A DNA stretch of 64,000 nucleotides from Metopolophium dirhodum (lineage: Eukaryota > Arthropoda > Insecta > Hemiptera > Aphididae): assembly GCF_019925205.1 (NCBI RefSeq), contig NC_083563.1, positions 7,130,001 to 7,194,000 of the forward strand, given 5' to 3'. The translations under genes and the position numbers were made by a program. Shown piece after piece: positions 48,561 through 63,620 of this stretch. The notes under the pieces are model-generated. The model was not told the origin of the DNA. It ran no database searches and saw nothing but the letters and a program-made list of their open reading frames with translations. Every line of letters begins with the position of its first letter. The stretch's first letter is position 1.

Positions 48561-51500
48561 TAGAGGAACAGCGATAAAACAATATTACATGCGAATTAAC
48601 GGTAATGTATAATTTGCAAGAGATACGTTTTCAATACATCGATACAATATCATGTTCAGCTGTTGTTTGGTTAGTCGAGGTTTTCGAAATATACTAAACA
48701 TGACGTTGACACAATCACAAATTCAGTTTAAATATGACATAGTTGTTCCGTAATAACAATTAAAAGTAATATTGTCTTTTACAACAAATATCCTTTCCCA
48801 AATTAAAATGTAATTATTCTCCCTACAAACTATATTGCAGAGTACGTTAATCATAAATTAATAAAAAACTTTTCAACATTTGTAAAAACAAAAGAAACAA
48901 AGCTTTCATTAAAAGTTGTCCTAACATGAGGTTTAAATAAAATTATGCACACGATTTAAAGTTTCACAAACATAAACTAATTATATTATTATCATATACT
49001 AATATTTTTTTTCGTTAACATAATAATATTTTCTATGACAAAATCGAATTACAAATTTTTTACCACTTAAAAGTATACAGTAATTATATTAGTTTGCTAA
49101 CTTACTGATTAAGCAAAGTATAATATGTATTTAAAAAAAAATGATCAAATTTGGTTTTATATGCATAAAAAAAACAAACAATTTATAATATTATGTAAAT
49201 AACACTATTCCGGACCATATTTTACTAATAGTAGGTCGTAGAATACCTAATTAATGCTTTAGTAACCACTATTGAAATACATAGAGGCTTTGTACATCTA
49301 AAACAATATAAAACATTATATACAAATTATTGGCATTGAGTAAATATTAATTATAAATAACGTTTAATATTTGTATATCACGATTTAACAGTAACGTGAT
49401 AAGGATAATAATAATATGTTACTTCGTCGTTTCGGAATATTATCGAATACCTGTTTTCACGGTATCAGGTACCTGTCGAATCGCATAAACTGTGTATTTT
49501 AATAATATAACACGTAGGTTTTTTTCTACATACATACCTAGGTAGGTATACACAATTACATTTTACAGTATATACTATGAATATAGGGTAACATTACAAT
49601 CATTATTATATTGTGTACACTTCCAGGCACAGTGTGATAAAATGTGCTGATAAACTGAATATTTCAAAAACTACATAGCGTGTAAAAATATTTATTCACC
49701 GTATTCTGCGTTATTGCTGTTTAAATAATCTTGGGATGTGTTTGTACGCTGATGTGTAAATGTGTAATGTGCGTAATGTGCATAATGGACGTATAGGTAG
49801 ATTATTATTATGATATGTGGTGAGGTATAAATTGTGTGCACAATAATAATAATAACAACCAACGTTCTCTTATTTACCAGTAAAGAACTCGATGATTAAT
49901 GTGCGCATGCAAATTATAAGGATAATATAATAAATCCCGATACAATCATCATTACGCGCATTGCCCGCGCACGATAATATTATTATTATTATAACATACA
50001 ATACACATTGTATATATTTCAATGTTGACCTAACTATTGACGTCCCGAAATGTACACGGTGTAATTTAATGGTCATTAAATCCGTTTTCATATAAATGAC
50101 ACGTTTCGTAAAACTCAAAAATATATTATAATAATAATATGATATACGCCGATGATTATTTATCGGTTGACACTAAATACGAGAAAAAGGTTTTCACCAC
50201 GATAATGTGATATGGACGGTAACGATGCATTTTGAATTTTTGCGTTACATAATAATATTTTAAAAACAGACTAATATTTAAAATACAAATATGTTCGTCT
50301 AGATATTGGCTATTTTTTACTATTGTCTATATATTTTATATTTGACAGGCAAATCTCACACGAGGAATGATGGTTTTTTAATATTTGATGAATGTTTCCG
50401 AGAGTTTGCTTGGAAACTAATATTACAATTTAAAAAAAGTATACTTCAAAGTTCAAAGAAATGTATAGATTATATTTCAAATGGTGTTTGAATTTAATTT
50501 GTTGAATTTACTTTTTACTTATAAGTTGTCAAGTGATGTAAATATTATATATATAGTTTTTTTTTTTGCTATTGAGTTTATATTTAAAATTATACATCCG
50601 TGTAAAATAATTTAATACCAAGGAAATGTGTAATACACGTTTCAAGTGATTTAATATTGTAGGATATACAGTAGCTACACGATAATCATTTTTAATACAT
50701 TTTCCATCGTCAACAAAATTTAACAACATAATTTATTGACAGTTTTTTTTGAAAAGGGTAAACAATTTAAACAAGAAAATTTCAAATTAAAATAAATTGT
50801 GTTTTTGCATAAATAACATGTTTTAAATTTTTATTAATATAATAAATTGTTTAGGTATATCATGATTATACTATCAAAATATACAAAGGAAGTTTTTGTT
50901 TGTTATATTTTCGTTTAAAAACAACAAAGAGTTGAAATACATTATGACACAAATATTCGTTTGAAGTAGAGAATTCTATATCAATAATAAAATATAATAA
51001 TTGAGACTTAACAAAAGAAAATTAAGAATAATAAATATCAAACGTCTATAATGTAAAGCCATATTTATAGTTTAAAAAAAAAAAACGATTAATCTCGTTG
51101 AGGTTTATAAAGACACACAATATCTCTGACACACCCATTTGAACGAACTACGCTAGATACAATGTCAGTAAATCAAAACGTGGTAGAAATCGAAGTATAT
51201 GCGTTGTCTGTGTTTTTAAAGTAAATGATCAACCCAAAATAATATACACATCCAATCCATCAAACTCGGCACATTAAACTATATATTTTTCACCACTTGA
51301 ACATTTTTTTTTTTTATCTAAAATTATGTTTTAATAGTTAAAAAATGTATACTAAATATTTTTTTAAATTATCATGGACTGTCAATCCGTATTATTATAA
51401 GGAAATGTCCTGTTAAAATATTATTAGTGATAATGATGAATGCGTGATGAGAATTTTCCATAATTTGTTGTTTGGAAGTTATTTTAATATTATTTTGCAC

Positions 51501-54500
51501 TAAATTTATGCAAAGTACAATTATTACAAATTACACGTAGTTTATATTATTCAAGTGTAATTTCGAATGTCTTATCATATACTGAGATTATTAGTTATTT
51601 AAACTATTATTTGCACGCAATTTTAAGCAGATGCAATACAAAATGTATTATGCTTGTCTTCTAACAACTTGTTATATTTAAATTCATGAATTATAAATTG
51701 CTTCCGTTACATGATGAAAGTATATACACTCAGAATCGTTTTTTCACTCGTGAAGATTCATCGCTAACAATTTTAAACATAATGCTTTCATTCTAAGCCC
51801 CACTCTCTAGCGACCTATCTATTTTCAGTGGTGAATAGATGCTTACGAATGATGTTCTTATAAATGTGGCATACTGAAAAGTTTAACTTTTTGTTATTTA
51901 ATAACTTTTTTGTTAATGCCAATTGTGTACCGTTCTTATAATAATATAAAGATAAATTCATAATTATTTAGGTATTTAACAAAATTTAAATTTCCATAAC
52001 ATTGTTGTTTATCACAATACATAGTATATTAATATTTCGAATCGTATAATAATAATATTATATTTTATTGGTAGTGTCATAGCTATTATTAATTTGATAT
52101 TTCTGTACCATTATTGTTCTGTCATCTTGAATATTATTATTGTGTTCAAACTTCAAACGTAACGGACTCCTATTCATCTGTGTACCGATATTGCATACAC
52201 AATGCGCCGTCATTGAAATGTATTAATTAGTTTTCAAATGTGAATGATATTATTATAATTCAATTATTATTTAATATTTATTATAAAATACAATTGAAAT
52301 TTATTTTTTTATTTTTTTAAATTCAATTCAACTTAGTTTCAACTTCCATGACGATTTAAGTCGAATCATTTTTTAATCATATTCTGGTATGCCAGTATTA
52401 AAACATGATTTGAAGCTTCAACGGCAATTTATTTTTTATGGTTTATTTTCAATTTGGATCATTATAAAAATGTAACGATTTATTTTTTTCATCATCATAG
52501 ATACCTATACTTTTTCATAATCACATTTGTTTGATTGGATGATTTCGATCAGATTGTAGAATCAAAAAAATGATATTAAACATAAAAACAACATAATATT
52601 CTTATAATATTATATTACAAAGCCTATATTATTCTATATTATTATACAAATATTTAATTTGTATTTTACAAAACTAATATTATTTAATATTTTTAAACGC
52701 CTGTAAAATATGTTTTTTTATTTTGGAACGTTAATATCTGGACAAATAACTATTTTTGTAAATACAGCTGAATTGGTTTTACTTTTGTTTCCGCCCCAAC
52801 GTCTGATCTACTGATAAATTGTAATAAAAAATATTGCAGAACTTGATGGCTCACATTATAATTAATCATCATTGAATACTATTAATAACATATAATATAT
52901 CTAAAAATACCTACCATAATATTATGATCGTAATTTTTCGTGTATAATTAATACACAATATATTTTTTAATATATGCAAACTATATAAATATAAATGGAA
53001 TTCGACGAAATTAAGTTTATTATTTACACATTTGTGCATTCAAGTCAGTCGTTTTCAACACGTTCTTGTAGACAAATGTATGAACAAATTATTTACTTAT
53101 ATATTATATGCTCCACAATAAAACTGTACGAAAAGAATAGAATTATTTTTGTCATTACACGTACTGATGAAATGTGTGTGTTATGATGATAAATATATTG
53201 TATCCTAATGGCATTTTACTGTGGTGCTGGGTCCCATTTCCATAGAAGTGTAAAAGGTTCTGTGATAAAAACAATGGACTTTTATCGCAATAATATCGCA
53301 TTTATTCAAAAACTTTTATGCGAAGCAACCATACTTCGCGTGTCCCCTTTTTGAGTTCAAAATGTGAGAGGTTATTATTCTCGTAATTTTTTTTTCGTTT
53401 ACTCAGACACTGAATTGGGAATAGAATTGTAAAAATAAAAAAAGTTTTTTTCATATTATGAATATTGTTCTGTTTACATTTATATAAAGGATTGATATTA
53501 TTATAATGCTATCAGAATTCACTAATTGTTACATTAAACCAATATCAAGGATAATATTATTTTAAGTTTGCAATGAACCTCGTCTAATATTACTGCAGGC
53601 TGTAATTATTTCCTTATAACTTAGTTTGAAACCAATGATGTTTTGGTGAACTTTATTAAAACTGTTTAAGATTTGTGTTTTGGAGGTCAGTATGGATATC
53701 AGATAGTAAAATAAATTAACTGTTTTTATACATATTATTGATTATTTTCATCTTTAGTCAATAAGAATGAACATAATGTGGAAAAAATAATTTAAAATTT
53801 ACCATTGAAAAATAATAATTTTTTGATATTGTGTCTTTTGAAATTCCAGGTATATCCAAATTGTTTTTATTCATGCGTACATAATACTTTATCATAGGTT
53901 GTTCTGAAAATGTAATTGCGCAAATTCAAACGTTTCAACAATAGTAGATAAACTCGTATTGGATGTTGGAGGATGACAGTTGACTTTAAAAAATAAATAT
54001 AATATTTACACATTATGTATATATACAATGCTAAGAAATGAAAACCAATTTATTTTGTCGGCAAGTTTCATAAATAATGTGGCTGTAAAGGAATCTAACT
54101 TATCTAATCTAACTTATCCTGATTTCACAGTCTAACAGTCAACTGTATTAGTTTTTCTAGGGTCTAATTTTGTTACACCTATAACTCATGTTAAATATAT
54201 TGGTAAGTCATATGATGTAATAAATTAATATTTTATTGAGCATCGGTTATATTTAAATTTCAAATAACTATTTATTACTACTACATACCTAATCAAAGAA
54301 CTTGTTTCAGGGAGAACTTTTTTAAATTTAAGACTTGAAATTAGGAAATATACCATGTATACAAACATTTTGAGCAAGTCACTAAATTATACAAGTATAT
54401 TAATTCTAATAATAATTTTAGAATTCAGATGACTGTTCTTATATCTTTTACGCAGTTTCAGGTATTCGATATTAAAATACATCATTATTTTTTTTTACCA

Positions 54501-56756
54501 TAATTATTAGATTATCTTATAAAATGTTGAATATTTAATTGTGTACATTTAACAGAGATAGCTAGTTAGACTTATAATAAGTTTAATTAATTAATATATA
54601 TATTTTAAACTCCTTAAACATTATAATATGAAATAATCCGTTCTTTAAATATGATAAAAATATAATAAAAATAGTGCGCAATATACACTTTTCTCAACAA
54701 TATAAGACCTATTTTGAACTGAATGTAAAGGTATTGTGTGGAACGTTGATGCTATAATACTGCATAATATTTAGGTCAAGGATCCAAAAGTCTATCTTGC
54801 TTATAGATAAAATCTCTAATAACTAAATATTATGTGTGCTATATAGTACCTGCTAGGGACATTTTATATCTATAATAAAGCGACAAGAAACAATTATACA
54901 AATGGAATGTAAAATTATAGAATTAATAGTTGCACAGAATAATTATAATTTTATTGGGTACGTGAATATGGCGTGTAACAAATATTGTGATCGATATCTG
55001 AGAAAATAATATGATCTGTCGTATTTACTAAGGTTTTGAACAGGTTTCGTTGATTTTGTAAGATTAAGTCCAAAATATTTGCTTTTTTGGTATCAACTTT
55101 GAAATATCAATCAAAAAGACATAATATATCGTTTCGTGTTGAAGCTTTTAAATTCACCAAACGTTCTAATAACAATGATCGTTAAGTCAACGGCTATAAG
55201 TTTGTTAATAATTCTAATTAAAAATATGAGGACAATTAATAATTTTATATTTTGTTACAGCTATCGAGTGATAAATTATTAAAATATTTATTTCAAAAAA
55301 TAAGTAAAATATCAATTAACATTTCTATATTAATTTTATGCTTTAGGTGTATCAGACGAGGTTTTTGAATTCCTACTTTCGGTCTTTTTATATCAATTCA
55401 CTGTTTTCTGATGTGACAGCTTTTTCAAAGTACTTTTATTTGAATACTATTTTGCCAATATAAATAGTTTTTATCAGTAAATTCAACAGTTAATAAGTAT
55501 TAAAATAGGTACTGTATTTGTTTGCAGTTAGGTTAGGGATCCCGAAACTAAAGTATTTTTAAAACAAAAACTACTCGTTCTAACTCACAGCACTCCGTCA
55601 CAACGCCTATTCCAGTTTTCATTTAAAACAAATTTCAAACCCTCCTTGACATGTACACGTGAATGGCCAAGGCATATTATTTAATATAGTTCTTTGAAGT
55701 TTTATAAATATGTACTGTTTAAAAATGTAAAAAATGTCAATTTAAATTATTTAATCAACTAAAATATTGTGTTTCGATCGTACCATTGTAAATAATAAGA
55801 AGAATTCAAAAATTTTGTTCAGTATGACAATCTGAGTAAACATTTTACGTAGAATTTAAATTAGTATGCTCCACTGGAGTAAAAATTAGAGGAATTAATG
55901 AATTAGGTACCTATAGAATAAGGTTAATCAGAATTTTATTTATTCAAATTTAATGCAATATAGTTATTGTTGCTACTATTGTTTGTTTTGTATGTTAGTT
56001 GGCAAAATGGAACAAGAGACAAATAGGGCTAAATGAAAATTAAATTTTAAAAAAATAAGACAATTTTACTAATTAATATATTTATATGAGTTGATATTAT
56101 CATAGCAAAAAAAAATTGAGGTACCTGCTTTGATTTATATTTATTATTTATTAATTCTAAAATTCAATTTATATACTATCCGGATACGTTTTTCAAATAA
56201 TTTAGTTTGAAGTAATTAAATTTCGTACTATGCAATGTATTTTTAAAGGGTTTAGTAGAAAATTGTATACTTCAAACTTCCAAATAAAAAAATACAGTAG
56301 ACTGAAAAAAAATGGTTGGACAACTTCATTCAATTTCAGTTCAGATACAAACTTATATTATCTAAGAAAACAATATTTTCTTTCTATTTTTATTCTCATC
56401 AGATAAGTTAGGTAAGTAATTTAAAATAAATTGATATATCATTTACATTTAATTTTTGAAATATATTATATGTTTACATGCATTGATTTTTTTAACTTAC
56501 TGTTAAAAAGTAAAAACCAGTAAACACTCATTATCATGAATATTATAAACGTTTTTAAAAAACAATTTTTTTTAAATACCTAACTAAAAACATTTTTGAA
56601 AATAAAAACATATTTGTATGGTTTTTTACCACTCTAATTTGTATGCTTTTAAATGTTTTGATCACAAAATACATTTTAATCTTATATTCAGTAGTATAAT
56701 TTTTTCAAGAGTTTTTTTTTATATTATAAATTGAATTTTCATTGCAGTTAATTATT
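48561..56756. other. Long AT-rich desert
   Basis: About 8.2 kb with no supported gene. Slightly GC-richer, unrecognised patches lie near 51100-51260, 51720-51850 (it includes CTCAGAATCGTTTTTTCACTC, close to the terminal word of repeat family R) and 53210-53350. All open frames are short. Confidence 0.55.
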
Positions 56757-56857
56757 AATAAGTATTGAAAGTTTTGTTGAGCGGAATAGTGGACCAGCAT
56801 TTTTCGGAGTTTCCTTATTCCACTTTGTTCCACTCATATAAACTTTAAATACTTATA
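56757..56857. repeat. Imperfect 37-nt-arm hairpin
   Basis: The left arm, AATAAGTATTGAAAGTTTTG continuing to GAGCGGAATAGTGGA (56757-56793), pairs with 56819-56857, whose reverse complement reads TATAAGTATTTAAAGTTTAT then GAGTGGAACAAAGTGGA. The loop is about 25 nt. It could be a small MITE remnant or a precursor-like hairpin RNA. No target duplication is defined. Confidence 0.6.
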
Positions 56858-56862
56858 ACTAG

Positions 56863-59800
56863 AATTGAGTAATCTTTAGTCGACGCCCCCATCTTTCCAC
56901 AAAGTAGAATATCCAAAACACGGTTTCCAAGACATATAACTACTATGCTTTAAATTAATGAAAAAGGGAAAAATAATCAATTTTCTCCTGATGAACCTTT
57001 GTTTATTATTGATGAGAGTGGTGTATATTTTTTTATAACATAAATATTTTGGTATAATTTTAAATTAAAACTTAAGTACGGTTGAAACGACTATCAGTAC
57101 TATCTATAAATCAGTTTTATTTATTTAATTTTTAATTATTCAAATGCATATAGTATACACGTCTTGAACAATATCCAATACCCTATATTTATCCAATTAT
57201 TATATAAATCATAATTTATTATACCGATACATTTTTTTGAAACAATAATATTTATAGTTATTATATTTTTTTTTTTTTGTATCTAAAATATACCTACTAA
57301 AAATTAGTAGACTAATATTTTAAAATAATATTCATATGCTAAAATGAAAATACTGAATATAAAGTTGACACAAATATGACCTTACGAGATATAGAATCAT
57401 ATGCTTAACCCTTTAAACACCTGCTGGATACACAAACTCACACATCAAGACACTTGTGGCGTATTTAGGATTTTGTCTTGTCTTGTCGTGGTATATATAC
57501 GTATTTATTCATAACTCACTGACTCGAGGGGTCAAAGAGGGTGTGCTTTAAAACTATAATAATTTAATAACATTTCAAACACAAAATACGTTGCCAAAAT
57601 TATAATATTCATGTTCTTCCAAATTTGTACCAGAGAAATGGCGAGGGATGATTGCGTAAGAACCAAAATCATTCCTTCCATTTTTATGACACAATATATT
57701 TGGAATATTCTATAGACATTTTTGACTGAGAGTTAAATATTTTTTTGTTTAAAACTTAAAGCAAAATATATTACAATGATTTAGTATAGTTTTGATTTAT
57801 ACTCAATGTTATTTCAATTATATGTGGCATTAAACATACCTAATAATAATTTTGTTTGTTGTAAATTATCTATCGTTCTGTATACCAATACAATGTCATA
57901 ATATGCAGTACAAAATTACTCATTAACTTCTATATCACAAAATTTTCCATTCTATTTTTCAGACTTATTATATCAATGATTGTTCACCGAGCATAATTTT
58001 GATATTTCATACAAATAATGCCAACCCATTTAATCTGGAGTCTAAATTCACTTGTGTGCGATCGTTCTGCTTGTTACATGCTTTCATTATTGTTATTATG
58101 ATCATAGTATCTATGGTTGTATAATAGAATATGTTGTGAATACATTTAGAATACTCCACGTTTATTTTTTCAGAACTAAAATTGGCATTTGCTCATAAAT
58201 AAGGTGGCGTACCCACATGTGCAGTATACGTCTCACTAACCCAAAACATTAAATTTAATAACAGGTCAATTCACTTTAATTTTAAAAATAACAAAGTAAA
58301 ATGGATTATATTTAACGTACAATTGGTCATGCGTTAGAAAGCGGAGCTACCACATGTGGATTATGATGTCCTCTTATATGTTAGTGTTCTTTGATATAGG
58401 TAAAAGGTTACATTTTTTATTCATCGTCATTCATCAAAACATTTGAACACCAACTATACGAACTAGAAGTGTATTTGTTACATTATAAAAATACCCATTT
58501 ATAGATAGGAGTATTACAATCATTTTCCAGGAACGCAAAAAAAAAATTAAGAACGGAATCCTTTGAAGAAAAATAAATATTAGGAATGACCCTACGTCTT
58601 CACTGAGCCTATATTATAAAAGAGCTTGACAAGAAAATACGCACTTACCGCTAGCGTCCCTAATATTCAGGAGAGACTAGAGAGATCCAATCTGTCTAAT
58701 TCCGTTTATTTTACACTCCCAATAGGTCCTTTTCTCACAAAAAAATAAATTTAATTTACAGATTATACAGATACGAAACTGGTTACCGTAAGTTGCCTTT
58801 CTTTTTACTAAGGTGTTTATGTATCAGGAATGGTGGTGTGTGATGAGTGGTTCTGTATTTTTTTTAAATAAGCTTGATACCTATATCAATACCTATACCT
58901 ATACTTTTATTTTACAAGATATCAACTATCTGATATAATATAATACAATATATGAACTATTATTATAGAAATTTAACATATTTAAGCACCGAGGTGACTT
59001 CAGCTTATCATAAACATATGATATCTAGACTAAAGCATTCATTAACATGATAAAATGTATTAATTTGATTAAATTTCTGATATTTCAGTTATTTATTCTA
59101 CTACACAATCATCACTACGCAATAATAGGTGTTTGAAATTATCCAAAACTTAGACACGTATAATACAAATGTGTACTAAATTAAAAGAAATTTAGAATCT
59201 GAGTTATTTCACTCCTTGAAAATTAATAATTTACTCATACAGTATTTTATCAATATTAATTGTAATTAAATAACTCCTAGGTTATTAAAAATTTCCATAA
59301 AAATTTGCGATTTTCATAACTAAACTTAGGATAATTTGAGGAAATTATAGCATCACATAATTAATAGAGGGTCATAGAATAACCAGCATCAGTTAAGTTT
59401 AATATTTTTATTACCTACATTTTATTTTGATGCCCATTTAATGATACCTAGCGCTGTGACATATAAAATGGACTTTCACAATTTACATACTGAACGGTTT
59501 TTCTTGTGAAATAAATTGCTCTGTCGAGCCAATATTGGGAGGACATATAGAAGTAAACAAATTAGGGATCACGTATTATTTTTCAATCATGTCACGTATT
59601 CATTTCGACCAGCAACATAAATTAAAGGTAGTTATATAGCATGAGAAGATATAGATTATTTTAATATTTACAATTAGGAATGAATAAGAATAGAGTAATA
59701 ATTTGTCTTACAAAATCAAATTTTGAAAAACAAAAATTGTTGTATACTTAATACATACAGCATTAATCTATTTTTATGAGAAATGTAATATCTATTGTTT

Positions 59801-60290
59801 ATGATTATCATTTTGTGTAGAAATGTATGGTGTGTTTATAGTATGTTACTATAATAATCAACAACTCGAGTACCTATATAGGTTTTCCTATATGTAATAA
59901 ATAAAGGAAAATAATAAAAAGAAAAACAGGGACATAGATCTGGTGTCGTTACGTTGGATATTCATAGTTTTGTCTACAGTCATATTGGTGCATAATAATG
60001 ATGTTTCGGAATAATAAATTTAAAGTCGAAAATAAATAATCACATTTAAAAACGATTCTATGTTTTCTTTGAATCACTTCGTCGGTTGTTGAATACAAAA
60101 AAAAAAAATAAATTTTTTATAGGTAAAAACTTTTAAAAACAAATATTTATAACGTTTTTAAAAATATTTCCATGTATTTCACAGTTAAATATATGTTTAC
60201 TATTGATTTCGAATACACAATAATCATAATCGTTAAACAAAAACCTTTATAAAGTAATATGAAGGTACCTTTGTTACAAAGTAACTACAG
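56863..60290. other. AT-rich non-coding stretch
   Basis: No supported gene. GC-richer patches at 57410-57545 and 58330-58370 are unrecognised. A donor-like GCTAGCG|GTAAGTGC on the minus strand at 58655-58641 is preceded by stop-containing sequence, so at best it would mark a 5' UTR exon. Confidence 0.5.
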
Positions 60291-60296
60291 TAACGG

Positions 60297-60346
60297 TATA
60301 TAAATAGCGGGGAAATTAACCCGAGTAGCTAAAATTCATTTCAGTA
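60297..60346 (+). promoter_or_regulatory. TATA plus initiator-like motifs
   Basis: TATATAAATAGCGGGG at 60297-60312 is a textbook TATA with a GC-rich 3' edge. TCAGTA at 60341-60346 fits the arthropod initiator TCAGT. The spacing from TATAAA to the initiator A is about 44 bp, longer than the usual 30, which weakens the pairing. About 110 bp downstream a short ATG frame (60453) reads MILCADL and then meets GTAATC, a possible short first coding exon. No further exon is seen. Confidence 0.3.
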
Positions 60347-60349
60347 AAA

Positions 60350-62129
60350 ACTAATTTCCCACACATCTAAATCCGTTCATATATCATCGACACTCATATT
60401 CTCATATAATTAAATTATATGTATTAAAACTGTGATAATTGTAGCTGTATATAATGATACTGTGTGCTGACCTGGTAATCAACTGTTTTAACTGAACAAC
60501 TATTTTCCGAGTACCTGCCTATTGATTAATCACAATATTATTATAGTGAAATATTATGAACTTGACGTTTATAGTTTATACCTAATAATTACCTACCCAA
60601 ATAATATATATATATATATTGCAGTTTACAGGTATTATAGTCATTCGTAAAACAACGATTTCCTAAACTTTGACACCTTGAAACTTTGAAACTTAAGGAG
60701 CAGTTTTGCGGTATAAATGCTTTAAGTTTAATTATTAAATTATACTGTTAAAACATATGTCATTTTAGATTAAGTTCGATAAGACAGCTTGTATTTGTGG
60801 TTATGTTTGTGCAAAAAGTTGTAGGTACGTATAATATTAAAATTACAATATGCAGAAGAATTCTGAAAGAACCATTCATATGGATCTGATAAAATTAACG
60901 ATAACATTAACAAACTAATTTTCTGTCAACAAGAGAAAATGTAATTCAAAGCACACGTTAGTGATTTTATCATTCTACGTGTATGCAATAGCTAGGCGTT
61001 TCAATGTAAAATGTGATCAGAATTTAAATTTGAACATTTCAGTCCATTTAGGTAAAGTGTAAATACATTATTTCAATTATAATCAAAATGTTTATATTAT
61101 ATAAAAATGAATGAAAATAGATAGCAAATAATTTAATAATGTTAAAAAAATATAATATTAGTATTTAATTCTGATATACATGGTGTAGAGCTGGTATTAT
61201 TATAATCATATTACTATATTTTGTAAGACCATATTATTAAATATGATTTAAAAATGACATTCTGAATAAAAATCGTATTAATATAGTAGAAGGAAATTTC
61301 AACTTTCAAGGTTTTGGATAAAAATTGTTAGATAGCATATAAGATATATTATTTTAAATAACATTATAGTAGGTATTAACATTTTAAAACAAATAATATC
61401 AAACAGTTTAATTGTAATTTACATTGAAGATAACATTATAATGACATTAGTATTGAAACGAAACAAAAACATGATATAAAAAAATTTAATATTATACTAT
61501 CTACCCATAAATTATATGCTTAAACCAAAATCATGCAAATTACAAAAGTTAGCGTGCGATAAAACCATGCTAATTACATGATAAATATTTGCCAAAAAAA
61601 TGTTGAACATTCAAATGAAGGTGGGGCGGAGACATGTACTAAAATAATTTCTTCAACCCAAAATCGTGATAACAGATGATACTAATAATACCAAAACATA
61701 AATTATCTGTTCTCAGCATCAATACAAACACAATATTTTCATCAGTTGAATCGTATTTAAATTTTAATACAGCCACAAACATGATTTCCAGAAAAATAGC
61801 TCGATGCAACCATAATACAAGCAGTATACGTTATTAGTTCTAATTAAATTTCGCAAAGTTACTGTCTTTTATTATATGACCATAATAATATTGCTTGTAA
61901 AGTTTTATGCCATTGTAACGCATCATATAATTTTCTGATGAACCAAAGTAATAAATAACGTAGAATATAGTCTTTTAGAATTTGGTAAGCTGCGTACAAC
62001 TGTACAGTTGTTAGTGCGATATAGCATTGAATTGAGTAAACTTATTGATATTGTTCAATTGAATTACAACTTTTTCACCCGTCGAATCGCCAAATAACAC
62101 GTCGTTTAGAAGTTATTAGTTTTATTAGA
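60350..62129. other. AT-rich non-coding stretch
   Basis: I see nothing beyond the promoter-like motifs described separately. It includes a short (AT)n at about 60604-60620. Confidence 0.55.
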
Positions 62130-63620
62130 TATATCTACGTTGGCTGCAGTCTCGACGGTGTTTTTGGTGTAAACACACAATGTTTACCGATGTTCCCCGT
62201 CGTGGTTTACGCGAATATATGGAAACAAAACGACTGTCGTTGTTTTAATCAATCGAAGTTAAATTTCCTTTTGTAATCGCGTGTGATCAGGATAAACTTA
62301 AAGTGTTTAAAATATGTATAGGTCGAATCAATACATTTTCGGATAAACGAATACCCAATAAGATAAAGTCTTCTTATTTGAGATCTCTACAATTAGAAAC
62401 CTTGGATAATGTAATGGATTCCATTATTACTAATTGTAAGCTCGATACAATATTGAAATCGATCGATGATAATAATAATATGAAACGTACTCAAAATAAG
62501 TAAATTCTTTCTGTCAGTTCAATCTATGGTGAAAAGAAATGAAATCATGACAAGAAGTTTATTTGTATTGAGTTGGGTGTTATATTATGCAGAATGCAAT
62601 TTTTGAATGAAATGAAATTGAAAATCTAAAGTCAAAGATATATTAGAAGCTTAACCTTCAGATATGGCCGTGTCTACTCCGGAAGATATTCCTTTCAGAA
62701 TGAATACATAATCGACGAGCAAGAATAGTTAATTTAATATTTTTATGTACCTGAACATTTTTCACATAATATTATTATGCAGTCTATTATTGATGATATA
62801 TTTCGTAAAACTGGTAGGTGCAGAAATTATTCAAATGTACTGCACTTGGCGAAGTTTTAAATCAGCTAGTGTTGACCCAACTGGAATACGTTACGTAACA
62901 ATATGCACAATGCTTTCAATTTGTTGATAAATAAAAAAAATTACGTTACTGTGGATCGAATATAACTTCAACGAGACGTGTCGAAAGAATATTGGCCGAG
63001 CTAATTTAAAGGAGATCTGCCAGTGAAAATGATTTATATTATATTAAGGGTGTTAATAATGTATTACCTAGTCATCTCAAAAAAAAAAAAAACAGCAAGA
63101 ATCGTTGCGAGCTTCAATAGTTTAACGTTTTTCTACCACAATATACGTGGTATTAACACCGGGCTGGCTGTTTTTACACGCAATGTTGCTTTGTGCCGAT
63201 TACGATGTCATTGTTTTATCTGAACCTTGGTTACATAAAGAGATTAATGATAATGAACTCGGTCTATTTCCAAATTATTCTTTTTTTCCACTGTGATAGA
63301 GGAAGTATACTCGGCACAACGTCGGAGGCGGTGGCATATTAATTGCGGTCAAAAGTCACTTACATTGTTATCGTACAATATTATACTACTACAAAATAAT
63401 AATATTGAGCAATCGTTTGTTAAATTATAAAATATAAGTTCATTTGTTTTATTAATCGGCGCTGTTTATATTCCACCTCATTCCAATATTAATGATTACA
63501 ATATTTCTCGTACTGTCGTACTAATACCGTCAATAATTTATTTATCAAATATTGTAATAATTCTATAATTATTATATTTGGTGATTATAATCTTCCTGGA
63601 TTTCATTTAACAGTTATTTG
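62130..63620 (+). pseudogene. LINE 5' portion with broken endonuclease domain
   Basis: Five motifs of the APE-type endonuclease of non-LTR retrotransposons occur in order. They are FYHNIRGINT (63131), DYDVIVLSEPWL (about 63198-63233), GGGGILIAVKS (from about 63324), GAVYIPPHS (from about 63459) and IIFGDYNLPGF (about 63569-63601), the last carrying the catalytic-region GD(F/Y)N. They fall in different frames with stops between, so it is inactive. The reverse transcriptase is absent: similarity fades after about 63610. Upstream, a GC-richer patch at 62135-62290 could be the element's 5' UTR. The 66-codon frame at 62303-62503 could be an ORF1 remnant, but I cannot recognise it. Jockey/CR1-like by motif style. 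Confidence 0.85.
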
